33,698 bases of DNA, from positions 1 to 33,698 of the IMG/VR virus record IMGVR_UViG_3300038424_000156. One strand, given 5' to 3'. Position numbers and translations under genes: made by a program. Under the pieces are notes generated by a model, which saw only the letters and a program-made list of their open reading frames with translations, searched no databases and had not been told where the DNA came from. Below, in pieces: positions 13,952-20,841 of this stretch. Source of the stretch: a virus. How positions within the stretch are numbered: position 1 is the stretch's first letter; each line of letters opens with the position of its first letter.

Positions 13952-14839
13952 ATGCCATTCGGACCACCGCCCCCCAAAGACGCCAACGCAGGCGCACCCC
14001 TTCTCGGCATCAAGGTAACCGAGAAACAGAAGATCACCGGGGACTACCGCATCCCCGGACAGACGTATCTCTGGCGAGAAATCGAGCTGATCGGGATTCA
14101 CCCCGGCCTGCTCATGGCGAACCTCGAAACGACGGCGCTACCGCTGCCCGGCGACGTGAAACCAAGCGGTGGCTTCGGCGTGCGGGCTCCCAAAGGGAGC
14201 AAGAAGTCCGACAACGCTATCGGTGGCGGGGCGGTAGACCAAGAGCTCGCAGAGGAGCCACCGACCGATGCGCGCGACCGCAAGATCATCAAGGCATCGA
14301 TGACCAGCGCCTACTTGTCACCGACCGACAGGATCACGCTGGTCTGTCCAGCGGAGAACTTGCAGTCGATGTTCATCGACGCTGGCAAGAACCAGCCTCG
14401 AACGGGCCTCGCCAGGGCTTGCGGCTCTGCCATCATGATCGAGCCGGACTTCGTTCCGTTCCTCGACCCCGAGACCAACAAGCCGCTGAAATTCGGACGG
14501 AACATCCGCGTGGTCGAGCATCCCGTCTCGTCGAGGACTCCCCCCCAGTCCGACGTGCTGGTGCTGCTCTACAAGGCCAAGTCATCGACGGGCAAGCGCA
14601 TCGCGACGGCGAGACCCTATCTGCCGGCGTGGAAGCTGCGCTTCCGCGTGGGGCTCGACGCGTTCATCTGGGCCATGGGGGCAGCCAACGAGGCGAAGGC
14701 CGACGAGATATTCAGTGAGAACGTCCTGGCCTATGCCAGCGGATACGTCGGGCTCATGGCTTGGCGGCCGGGCGCCCCGAAGGGGCCGGGCCGCTTCGGG
14801 CGCTACCAGATCGTCAAGTACGAGAAGGTCAAGGCGTAG
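13952..14839 (+). CDS. Protein of unknown function, 295 aa, probably well expressed
   Basis: Not recognised. The ATG at 13952 has the strong site AAGGAG. The gene sits alone between the 16-base element at 13873 and a strong terminator at 14848, so it looks like its own transcript. The product begins MPFGPPPPKDANAGAPLLGI. A low-complexity stretch around 70-105 (SGGFGVRAPKGSKKSD; AVDQELAEEPPTDARD) divides two folded-looking parts. The second half has ITLVCPAENLQSMF, GSAIMIEPDFVPFLDP, RNIRVVEHPVSS and an Ala/Gly-rich C-terminus ending in basic residues. No membrane segment, protease triad or nuclease motif could be identified. Position suggests a virion or procapsid part; this is inference. Confidence 0.7.
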   Translation: MPFGPPPPKDANAGAPLLGIKVTEKQKITGDYRIPGQTYLWREIELIGIHPGLLMANLETTALPLPGDVKPSGGFGVRAPKGSKKSDNAIGGGAVDQELAEEPPTDARDRKIIKASMTSAYLSPTDRITLVCPAENLQSMFIDAGKNQPRTGLARACGSAIMIEPDFVPFLDPETNKPLKFGRNIRVVEHPVSSRTPPQSDVLVLLYKAKSSTGKRIATARPYLPAWKLRFRVGLDAFIWAMGAANEAKADEIFSENVLAYASGYVGLMAWRPGAPKGPGRFGRYQIVKYEKVKA

Positions 14840-14847
14840 ATGATTTT

Positions 14848-14932
14848 CCCCGCTGGCAGACTGCCGTCACCGCCGCTGTGTTGTCCGGCGATGAACGGGG
14901 CTACCTTTCTGCCAGCGGGGGTTTGTTTTTTC
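14848..14932 (+). terminator. Strong intrinsic terminator
   Basis: A perfect 13-bp stem, CCCCGCTGGCAGA (14848-14860) with TCTGCCAGCGGGG (14908-14920), encloses a 47-base loop and is followed by GTTTGTTTTTTCT. It starts 8 bases after the stop of the 295-aa gene and separates it from the repeat array. Confidence 0.8.
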
Positions 14933-14954
14933 TGGGCTGTGCGCCGCGAAGAGT

Positions 14955-15304
14955 GGCCCCGCACGGCGAAGCCAAGCACAGTTCAACTTTTCTCCGTCAT
15001 CACCTGGCGCGGCCCCGCATCGCCTCGCGAAGCGCCGCAAAGCACAGTTCACGGTTTCTCCACCAATGCCCGGCAGCGCGGTGCCAAGCTCGGCGTGGCA
15101 AAGCACAGTTCAACTTTTCACTACGCCACGGCCAAGCCTCGCGGAGCAGCGCTGTGCTCGGCCAAGCACAGTTCACTATTTCAACACTTCTCCGCTCCGC
15201 GCAGCGAGGCCCCGCACGGCGAAGCCAAGCACAGTTCAACTTTTCCCCCATGACCAGGCCCAGCCACGCCAAGCTTCGCCACGCCCCGCTAAGCACAGTT
15301 CAAC
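14955..15304 (+). repeat. Direct-repeat array upstream of the ParB-like gene, six copies
   Basis: The box AAGCACAGTTCAACTTTTC, or a close form, begins at 14974, 15040, 15101, 15164, 15227 and 15291. All copies are on the + strand, with steps of 66, 61, 63, 63 and 64 bases, close to six helical turns. AGCACAGTTCA is common to all six; the tail varies (copy 2 CGGTTTCTC, copy 4 CTATTTC, copy 6 ends after CAAC). The 40-odd bases between boxes are GC-rich, with small dyads such as TGCC/GGCA. Copies 1 and 5 share 38 identical bases (14955-14992 and 15208-15245). The stretch from 14932 to 15323 holds no gene I can support. Confidence 0.9.
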
Positions 15305-15323
15305 CACCAACCAAGGACACAAC

Positions 15324-16022
15324 ATGCGAGTGAAACTTTCCGATCTCATCTTCGACAAGAAACTCTATCCACGCGTCGAGGTCAACTGGGTGACCGTCGT
15401 CAGCTACACCGACGCCATGCGGGCTGGCGAGAAATTCCCGCATATCGAAGTCGTCCAGCAGGGCGACAAGTGGCTCGTCGTGGATGGCTGGCATCGGTCG
15501 CACGCGGCCAAGGCGGCGCATCTCGAAACTATCGAGGCGGTCGTCATCGAGGCCCCATCCGATCGTGACCAGTTCCTCCGCGCCGTCGAGACCAACCTTC
15601 GCCACGGGCGCCATCTGAGCCCCTACGAGCGGGCCTGCATCGCGCAGCGGCTCTGCTCGGCCGAGTTCAAGTGGAGCCAGTCCAAGATCGCCGGCTTCCT
15701 CCACATGACCAAGGACAGCCTCAAGCGCATGCTCCGCAAGCGCGCGACCACCCCGGCGGCAGGCGCATGGCTCGGCAAAATCCACAAGGCCCCGCTGCAA
15801 CACCTCGTCGCGCAGGGCGAGGTCTCCTCGGAAGCGGAAGAAGCGGAGAGCATCCTTGCGGTCAAGAACCAGCAGCACCTCTTCAGCCAGGCGCTCGTCG
15901 TCTTGGAGAGCGGGATCGTCGACTTGGGCGACCCGAAGCTCTGCGCCATCCTGGACCAGCTCGCCGGCTGGTTCCGGGAGAACCGCCCGCGGGTTCGCGC
16001 TGGAATGGAGAAGGCGGCGTAA
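15324..16022 (+). CDS. ParB-like DNA-binding protein
   Basis: The product is 232 residues from ATG 15324, with AAGGA 9 bases before it. Residues about 35-80 are a ParB/Srx-type domain (FPHIEVVQQGDKWLVVDGWH, RSHAAKAA; key box VDGWHRSHAA at 53-62). In CTP-dependent ParB the arginine-rich GERRxRA box fills this place. Residues 99-140 form a ParB/KorB-like helix-turn-helix (SPYERACIAQRL, WSQSKIAGFLHMTKDSLKRM). The rest is a helical C-terminal part that may mediate dimerisation. There is no ParA partner in the window. The gene lies inside an array of eight direct repeats, six before and two after it, which suggests it binds them: as an autoregulator, as a segregation complex, or to organise phage DNA. 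That link is inference. Confidence 0.8.
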   Translation: MRVKLSDLIFDKKLYPRVEVNWVTVVSYTDAMRAGEKFPHIEVVQQGDKWLVVDGWHRSHAAKAAHLETIEAVVIEAPSDRDQFLRAVETNLRHGRHLSPYERACIAQRLCSAEFKWSQSKIAGFLHMTKDSLKRMLRKRATTPAAGAWLGKIHKAPLQHLVAQGEVSSEAEEAESILAVKNQQHLFSQALVVLESGIVDLGDPKLCAILDQLAGWFRENRPRVRAGMEKAA

Positions 16023-16071
16023 AGAGTTTTTCCGGCGCGGGGCCATGGCGAGGCGCCGCCGGGCAAAGCAC

Positions 16072-16142
16072 AGCACAGTTCAACTTTTCTTCCATCGCTG
16101 CGCCATGCCCGGCGCGGCTCGGCACAGCACAGCACAGTTCAA
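16072..16142 (+). repeat. Two further copies of the direct repeat downstream of the ParB-like gene
   Basis: AGCACAGTTCAACTTTTC at 16072-16089 and the shorter AGCACAGTTCAA at 16131-16142, 59 bases apart and in the same orientation as the six upstream copies. Each is preceded by extra CAGCA units and a GC-rich stretch. They start 50 bases after the ParB-like stop. Confidence 0.88.
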
Positions 16143-16183
16143 GCACGGCCCGCCCTCGCAAGGGGTGCGGGCTGTGGTGATAT

Positions 16184-16213
16184 TTGACATGCGCCTTTTG
16201 CTCGTGACAGACT
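16184..16213 (+). promoter_or_regulatory. Possible promoter after the repeat array
   Basis: A consensus TTGACA at 16184-16189 stands in an AT-rich patch, followed at 18 bases by a poor -10 (CAGACT). A GCCCGC/GCGGGC dyad (16148-16153, 16167-16172) lies just upstream. It would drive the small-gene run that starts at 16232. Weak call. Confidence 0.3.
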
Positions 16214-16231
16214 TGGCCTGCAAGAGGGTCA

Positions 16232-16444
16232 ATGTCGGCCAGCAAGAGCGAGCCAGGGCGTCTCCAACCGTCGATCAACGCTGAAATTCCAGCCGAGATC
16301 GAGCGAGAGGTGCGCCAGCCGCACCAGGACCGCTACCTGACGGAGGAGCGCCGCGAGAGCGGCGGCCTGTCCGACGACCCGACGGAGAGCGGCGAGCCGG
16401 TGAAGAACCGCCGCAGCTACGCGAACCTGACGGGAGGTCGTTGA
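16232..16444 (+). CDS. Small hydrophilic protein, 70 aa
   Basis: The ATG at 16232 follows AAGAGGG. The 70 residues are very hydrophilic (INAEIPAEIEREVRQPHQDR; TEERRESGGLSDDPTESGEP) and probably disordered. The stop overlaps the next start (TGATG at 16442). No family recognised. It is the first gene after the second repeat group and may open the head-gene operon. Confidence 0.55.
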   Translation: MSASKSEPGRLQPSINAEIPAEIEREVRQPHQDRYLTEERRESGGLSDDPTESGEPVKNRRSYANLTGGR

Positions 16445-16632
16445 TGCCAAGCCCACGAGACATCGCGCTCAAGGTGAACGACAAGTCCCTCTTCGCCGAC
16501 GGCGAGGCTGGCTACGACGCGAACGCGGGCTGCCCCAGCGCCGTCGCGGGCACGCGCCCGGCCACCGATTACGCTGCGAACCCCGTCAACCCGGCGGAGC
16601 CAGCGCCGCCCTGCAAGAACATGAAGAGGTGA
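16444..16632 (+). CDS. Small protein of unknown function, 62 aa
   Basis: A good GGGAGG lies 7-8 bases before the ATG at 16444, which overlaps the previous stop. The product begins MPSPRDIALKVNDKSLFADG and has a Pro/Ala-rich tail ending CKNMKR. No fold or family recognised. Three bases separate it from the next gene. Confidence 0.55.
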   Translation: MPSPRDIALKVNDKSLFADGEAGYDANAGCPSAVAGTRPATDYAANPVNPAEPAPPCKNMKR

Positions 16633-16635
16633 CCC

Positions 16636-17013
16636 ATGGCCGAGCTCCAGCACGAATACCAGGACTGGGCCGCCCGCAAGGCAGGCCAGGGCGCGACCCC
16701 CGATGGCGCGATGCCGGCGGGTGACAGCTCCAGCGAGCACCAGACCGACGCGGGAGAGCCCCCGCCGCCCGCGCCCGAGTGCGTGAGCCACGCCGCGGAG
16801 GAGGTCACCGAGGCCATCGACATGCTCGAAAAGGCCAAGGGCCAGGTCGAGGAGCCCGACGACATCCAGGCCGTCATCGACGCGCTCACGGAGCAGCAGC
16901 AGGCGCTGACCGAGAAGGCGAAGGAGCTGGAAGAGGCGGCGGCCGAGAACGCGGACGAGGACGAGGACGACGACGAGACACCGGAGCCCACGCCGGCGCC
17001 AGCGGGCGCCTAA
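16636..17013 (+). CDS. Acidic coiled-coil protein with WA motif, 125 aa
   Basis: The N-terminus MAELQHEYQDWAARKAGQG carries the YxxWAxRxAGxG form of the motif seen at 7771 (FSQWAARRAGRG). A Pro/Glu-rich linker follows, then a long helix of about 50-100 residues (AAEEVTEAIDMLEKAKGQVE; LTEQQQALTEKAKELEEAAA) predicted as coiled coil, then a strongly acidic EDEDDDE tail with a Pro/Ala end. Such composition is seen in scaffold-like and internal head proteins; the exact role is unknown. The next gene starts after a GGAGG at 17037-17041. Confidence 0.6.
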   Translation: MAELQHEYQDWAARKAGQGATPDGAMPAGDSSSEHQTDAGEPPPPAPECVSHAAEEVTEAIDMLEKAKGQVEEPDDIQAVIDALTEQQQALTEKAKELEEAAAENADEDEDDDETPEPTPAPAGA

Positions 17014-17045
17014 CGGACGACTCCGCTCATCATTTTGGAGGCACC

Positions 17046-17231
17046 ATGGCCAGCGAAGAAACAGGACACGGCGAACCGAAGGATCCCCTGGACGACTACG
17101 ACCGCGCCCACGGCAAGCCCGACAACGGCCCGCCGAAGATCAGCGAAGAAGATGCGTGGGGGGGCAAGCTTAACCCCGTGATCGAGACACCGCTCGCCGC
17201 GAGCGGGCTCAAGGCGGTCGGCGGGAAGTAA
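17046..17231 (+). CDS. Small acidic protein of unknown function, 61 aa
   Basis: Starts at ATG 17046 with a strong TTGGAGG. The 61 residues are hydrophilic and Asp/Pro/Gly-rich (DPLDDYDRAHGKPDNGPPKI) with NPVIETPLAASGLKAVGGK at the end. The frame extends upstream through the previous gene, but the ribosome binding site fixes this start. No family recognised. Confidence 0.55.
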   Translation: MASEETGHGEPKDPLDDYDRAHGKPDNGPPKISEEDAWGGKLNPVIETPLAASGLKAVGGK

Positions 17232-17621
17232 ATGCCCCAGGCCGTCTTCATCTGGCACAGCGGCGCGCTGACGGTTCAGTCGGTAGCGTCGCTGTGTGAC
17301 GCGTCGGCGGACGCCATCGCGACGAGCTTCCAGGGCACGTACACGGCGTCCCAGGACTTGCGGCTGACCGTGGTCGGCGCGACCTCTGGCTCGCCGTTCG
17401 TGGTCCCGATGGGGTCGGTGGCCACGGCGCGCGCGGTGCTCATTCGCGTCGTCAATGGCGCATCCATCACGGCAGTTATCACCAGCGCAGCGGGCACGAG
17501 CAAGATCAACGTCAGCTCGCTGTTTCTCTGGAGTTCACCAAACCCGGGAGACGAGATCACGGCGATCAGCCTCGTCGGAACCGCGGACGTTAGAGTCCTG
17601 ATCGCCGGTGACGTTTCCTGA
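17232..17621 (+). CDS. Probable beta-structured virion protein, 129 aa
   Basis: The ATG directly follows the previous stop (TAAATG), with GGGAAG upstream. The 129 residues are rich in Ser, Thr, Val and Ala, with alternating hydrophobic strands (LRLTVVGATSGSPFVVPMG; ARAVLIRVVNGASITAVIT; ADVRVLIAGDVS) typical of small beta-sandwich head or decoration proteins. No family can be named. It lies in the run leading to scaffold and capsid, which fits a head-surface role. Confidence 0.55.
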   Translation: MPQAVFIWHSGALTVQSVASLCDASADAIATSFQGTYTASQDLRLTVVGATSGSPFVVPMGSVATARAVLIRVVNGASITAVITSAAGTSKINVSSLFLWSSPNPGDEITAISLVGTADVRVLIAGDVS

Positions 17622-17636
17622 CCCTGGAGGTCTTCC

Positions 17637-18053
17637 ATGTCCATTCAAGCAGTCCTCGATTCCGGCAACCTCAACCAACTGGCGGACGCGGCCGGCGCTC
17701 TCGGGCTCGGCACCCTCCTCGGCTACATCACCGAGAATCTGAGCTACACCGAGACGGGCATCCCGGTCACGTCCAACGTCGCCACCCTGGCGAACGCACC
17801 GGTGGCCAACGGCCTCTTCCAGTGCAAGGCCACGGCCGGCACGACCCAGGGCGTGAATAAGCTGCGCCAGGGTCCGATCACGGGCGCGAACGCCATCGTA
17901 CCCGCCACGGGCGAGTGCGTCTGGGACGGCAACGTGAGCGTGCTCTTCGCGGCCGTCGACGCGGTCAGCGCCGCGAGCTTCACCTACGCGGTCGCGGCCG
18001 ACCTGTCCTCGCGACTGCTGTCCGATCTCACCCACGGCGTATCGACGCTGTAG
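17637..18053 (+). CDS. Probable head or decoration protein, 138 aa
   Basis: Strong CTGGAGG before the ATG at 17637. After a helical start (AVLDSGNLNQLADAAGALGL) the product is Ser/Thr/Ala/Val-rich with strand-like segments (GIPVTSNVATLANAPVANGL; SAASFTYAVAADLSSRLL). No membrane segment and no enzyme motif. Its place directly before the probable scaffold and capsid genes and its composition suggest a capsid accessory, without a recognisable family. Confidence 0.55.
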   Translation: MSIQAVLDSGNLNQLADAAGALGLGTLLGYITENLSYTETGIPVTSNVATLANAPVANGLFQCKATAGTTQGVNKLRQGPITGANAIVPATGECVWDGNVSVLFAAVDAVSAASFTYAVAADLSSRLLSDLTHGVSTL

Positions 18054-18142
18054 TTTTCTCTCCGTTCCCCCTCGACAACTGAACCCCGCAGACTCTCCAC
18101 ACGCCACCACCGGGCGGTAAACCGGCGAGTACAGGAGACGCC

Positions 18143-18997
18143 ATGGCTGACCAACTCCCCCTCACACCCGATCCAAATGCGGCCGCTCCGGCGGCTGCTG
18201 CCACGCCTGCGGCCTCAGCGGCTGCGGCTACTCCGGCGCCACAACAGAGGGGCACCAACCGCACCCCCCCCAAGGTGCGGACTCAGCAGCAACAGCCGAG
18301 CGGTCTGCGCAAGGGCTGGATGGACGTCGAGGGCGTGCCGATGCCGGAGTCGGCGTACCGAATCCGCATTCGGAGAGATGCCGCCTCACTGATCAGAAAG
18401 CAGACCGGCATGAGCCTGGAGGACGCAGTGGCCTTCATCAAGTCGAAGGGCATCTCGGCACCGGCCGGCGGCGGGCAGTCGGCAGCAGCCAACACGGCGA
18501 CGCAGGCGCTGCAGCAGATCCGGGCAGAGAACGAGAAGCTGCGCAAGCAGAATGAGCGAGTCGCGCGCGAGAGCGGCCAGAAGATCAAGCACCTCGAAAA
18601 GCGGCTGCGCAACGCCCAGGACGCCCGCGTCGAAGCGGAGGTCTTGGCAGAGGCTCGGCTGGCCGGGATCACCGAGCCAGATTACGCCGAGACGGCCATG
18701 AACCTCTTCGCCAAGGCCGCGCTCAAGACGCCGGAGCTAACGCCCCAGGCGTTCTTCGCGCAGCTTCTCACGCGGTCCCCGGCGCTCTTCACGCGAGCGG
18801 CGCCCCCGCCGCCAGCACCGCCGCCGGCCACCGTCGCGCCAGACACGGCGCCACCGGAGTCGGCCGCAGCCGGAGAAGTGCGGCCCGTGCCCGCGCCGGC
18901 GGGCACCCCGCCGAAGGAAGTCAATGCGGAGGAAATGTCCACGCAAGAGTTCGCCGCCCACCAACGGAGGTATGGCTTTGTCTCCGGGCAGGCGTGA
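18143..18997 (+). CDS. Probable scaffolding protein
   Basis: A 284-residue protein directly upstream of the major capsid gene, the normal place for a scaffold. Residues 1-55 are Ala/Pro/Gln-rich and disordered. A small folded part follows (60-105, GWMDVEGVPMPESAYRIRIR). Residues about 121-175 form a strong coiled coil (ALQQIRAENEKLRKQNERVA; QKIKHLEKRLRNAQDARVEA). A Pro/Ala-rich linker (215-260) leads to a C-terminal helix, NAEEMSTQEFAAHQRRYGF, of the kind that contacts coat protein. Scaffolds guide procapsid assembly and then leave. No protease motif is seen here or in the neighbours, so how it would be removed is open. Confidence 0.7.
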   Translation: MADQLPLTPDPNAAAPAAAATPAASAAAATPAPQQRGTNRTPPKVRTQQQQPSGLRKGWMDVEGVPMPESAYRIRIRRDAASLIRKQTGMSLEDAVAFIKSKGISAPAGGGQSAAANTATQALQQIRAENEKLRKQNERVARESGQKIKHLEKRLRNAQDARVEAEVLAEARLAGITEPDYAETAMNLFAKAALKTPELTPQAFFAQLLTRSPALFTRAAPPPPAPPPATVAPDTAPPESAAAGEVRPVPAPAGTPPKEVNAEEMSTQEFAAHQRRYGFVSGQA

Positions 18998-19014
18998 AAG
19001 GTTCTGCATTTGAT

Positions 19015-19068
19015 CCCCTCGTTGGCACGAGCGTTCGCGAGGGGCAATTTGACGTGGATGTCAAATTG
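19015..19068 (+). promoter_or_regulatory. Two adjacent inverted repeats before the capsid gene
   Basis: CCCCTCG (19015-19021) pairs with CGAGGGG (19038-19044). Directly after it, CAATTTGAC (19045-19053) pairs with GTCAAATTG (19060-19068) around a 6-base spacer, a perfect 9-bp dyad in an AT-rich patch. The first could be a terminator stem without a T-run. The second looks like an operator or an mRNA hairpin. The CCCAATAGTAGGGGCG element follows 6 bases later. Confidence 0.6.
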
Positions 19069-19074
19069 TGAGAT

Positions 19075-19090
19075 CCCAATAGTAGGGGCG
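19075..19090 (+). promoter_or_regulatory. Element CCCAATAGTAGGGGCG, copy 2
   Basis: Second exact copy of the 16-base element first seen at 13873. It lies 30 bases before the capsid ATG and 6 bases after the AT-rich dyad. No clear -35 box. Both copies stand between a hairpin and a gene with a good ribosome binding site. Confidence 0.5.
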
Positions 19091-19120
19091 CGAGCGCTCA
19101 TCCAACACAGGAGCTAACCC

Positions 19121-20488
19121 ATGGCCGATTACCCCAATGGTTCGATCGTCAACACAAGCTTCAACGCCGGCGTGGTTTCGGCAGTCCAGGACCGTACGCT
19201 CCAGCGCACGTTCCGTGACCCGCTGTTCCCGAGGCTGCTGTACCGCCTCGAAGCGGTGGCGGAGCTCTGGCCGGTCAACTTGGGCGCGAACCAGACCTTC
19301 ACGCGGGCCGGGCTCATGCAGCCCACCACGCGCCCGCTGAGCCCGAACGCGGAGGTGCCGACGGCACAGTACCCGATCGAGCAGTGGGAGGCCACGGCGC
19401 AGCAGTTCGGCACCGGGATCGACACCCACATGCCGACCAGCTACGTGACGCTGGCGAGCCAGTACCTGCGCAACATGCACCAGCTCGGGGTGCACGCGGG
19501 CCAGAGCCTGAACCGCACCGTGCGCGACAAGCTCTACAACTGCTACGTCGCCGGCAACACCGTGGTCGTCGCGGCCGGCTACGGCGGCGGCTCCGCGCTC
19601 CCGGTGCAGAACCTCTGCGGGTTCACGACCCAACTCTTCAACGGCCGGCAGACGGTCGTCAGCGCGACGAACCCGCTGCCCATCACGATCGGCGGCGTCG
19701 CCAACACCGTGGTCGGCTTCACCTCGAACATCGCGGGCGACAGCATCCACTCGGGAACGCTGACCCTGGGCACCGCGGTCGGCGCGATCGCGGGCCGCGT
19801 GGTGGTTCTGGCCTCGAACGCCTCGCTGATCCTCTACTCCGGCGGTGGAGCCCGCGTCGACGACGTGACCGCGTCCGACCAGTTCCGCATGGCGGACATC
19901 CGCGCGTCCGTCGCGCAGCTCCAGTTCAACAACGTGCCCACCCACGAGGACGGCACGTACCACTATCACCTGGACCCGATCTCGCAGTCGGAGATCTTCG
20001 GCGACAACGAGTTCCAGCGCCTGAACCAGTCGATGCCGGACTACATCCACTACCGGAAGTTCGCCATCGCGTTCATGCTCGGGTGCACCTTCTACCGGAA
20101 CACCGAGGCGCCGAACGTCGCGACGGACAACCCCGATCCGACGGTCGGGTACACCACGGCCTTCGAGGAGACCAACCCGGCGGGCATCAACCTGCACCGG
20201 CCCATCGTGACCGGCCAGGGCGCCATCGAGGAGAAGTACCTCGACGAGTCGAAGTACATCTCCGAGGCGGGCGTGCAGGGCAAGATCGGCGAGTTCGCCG
20301 TGGTGAACGGCGGCATGCAGATCATGACCGAGCGGATCCGGCTCATCCTCCGTGCGCCGCTGGACCGCCTCCAGCAGACCACGTCGGCCGCCTGGTCCTT
20401 CTCGGGCGACTGGGCCATCCCGACCGACGCCACCGCGACCTCGAGCAACGCGCAGTTCAAGCGGGCCGTCGTCACCGTCCACGGCTAA
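19121..20488 (+). CDS. Major capsid protein
   Basis: 455 residues, starting at ATG 19121 with AGGAG before it. Capsid signs are the position after a scaffold, the size and the patterns: a short N-arm (TSFNAGVVSAVQDRTLQRTF), FPRLLYRLEAVAELWPVNLG, TRAGLMQPTTRPLSP, a spine-like helix (QYLRNMHQLGVHAGQSLNRT), a Gly/Ser/Val-rich beta insertion (about 195-250), MADIRASVAQLQFNNVPTHE, then YHYHLDPISQSEIFGDNEFQ and a C-terminal RIRLILRAPLDRLQQTTSAA. This order fits the HK97 fold, in which hundreds of copies build the icosahedral shell. Assignment is by context and pattern, not by an exact family match. A 370-base hairpin-rich gap follows the stop. Confidence 0.8.
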   Translation: MADYPNGSIVNTSFNAGVVSAVQDRTLQRTFRDPLFPRLLYRLEAVAELWPVNLGANQTFTRAGLMQPTTRPLSPNAEVPTAQYPIEQWEATAQQFGTGIDTHMPTSYVTLASQYLRNMHQLGVHAGQSLNRTVRDKLYNCYVAGNTVVVAAGYGGGSALPVQNLCGFTTQLFNGRQTVVSATNPLPITIGGVANTVVGFTSNIAGDSIHSGTLTLGTAVGAIAGRVVVLASNASLILYSGGGARVDDVTASDQFRMADIRASVAQLQFNNVPTHEDGTYHYHLDPISQSEIFGDNEFQRLNQSMPDYIHYRKFAIAFMLGCTFYRNTEAPNVATDNPDPTVGYTTAFEETNPAGINLHRPIVTGQGAIEEKYLDESKYISEAGVQGKIGEFAVVNGGMQIMTERIRLILRAPLDRLQQTTSAAWSFSGDWAIPTDATATSSNAQFKRAVVTVHG

Positions 20489-20512
20489 CCGTCGTGAGGC
20501 CATCGTGCAGGC

Positions 20513-20841
20513 GCGCACCAGACATCCGGCCGTCCATTCGACGGCCGTGGTGCGCCCGCGCAAGTTCACGCCAGCTTCGGCTGGCATGAAGTCGTCGCAT
20601 TTCGGTGCTTCGACTTTCGGTCGGACTCGTTCCGACCTTGCGGTGGACTTCGGTCCACCATTTCCGTCGACGTTGACGAAGGGCTTCGGCCCTACCCGCT
20701 CATGTCAACGGAGTCCAGCAGGTGGTCTTGTGGTGTTCGCCCCTGGCCGCGTTAGTGCCAGTGTAAGGGCGTCGGCTTCGGCCGTTCACCCTGACCCACT
20801 CTGACCCCTGCTGGATCTACTTTTCCGCATCTCGTGGAAAA
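20513..20841 (+). ncRNA. Structured RNA region with UUCG-tetraloop hairpins
   Basis: No gene is supported between 20489 and 20855, but the strand folds into a row of hairpins. (1) GCGCACCA/TGGTGCGC (20513-20520, 20548-20555) encloses GGCCGTC/GACGGCC. (2) GCCAGC-TTCG-GCTGGC, 20570-20585. (3) AAGTCG/CGACTT (20589, 20611) encloses GCAT-TTCG-GTGC. (4) GGTCGGA/TCCGACC, 20619-20637. (5) GGTGGAC-TTCG-GTCCACC, 20642-20659. (6) CGTTGAC/GTCAACG (20671, 20704) encloses GGGC-TTCG-GCCC. (7) TCCAGCAGG/CCTGCTGGA (20714-20722, 20807-20815) encloses AGGG/CCCT and CGGC-TTCG-GCCG. (8) TTTTCC/GGAAAA (20821, 20836) sits just before the next ribosome binding site. It may be a 3' leader-like mRNA domain, a processed RNA or an attenuator; the function is unknown. 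Confidence 0.7.

Noticed and set aside
14840-15253. Open frames across the repeat array (for example the 137-codon one at 14840)
   Set aside because: Their protein is just translated repeats (STVQLF-type units), lacks a ribosome binding site and covers a strong terminator.
14955-16142. The AGCACAGTTCA array as a CRISPR array
   Set aside because: The kept part is only 11-19 bases, the intervening pieces are GC-rich and related to each other (38 bases identical in two units), and no cas genes are present.
19061-20587. A 508-codon open frame on the - strand opposite the capsid gene
   Set aside because: Shadow frame: Arg/Val/Gly/Asp/His-rich, no motif, and it runs against the capsid gene.
20352-20804. 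A 150-codon open frame crossing the capsid end and the hairpin field
   Set aside because: It starts inside the capsid gene without a ribosome binding site and its content is Arg/Ser/Pro-rich; the RNA hairpins explain the sequence better.
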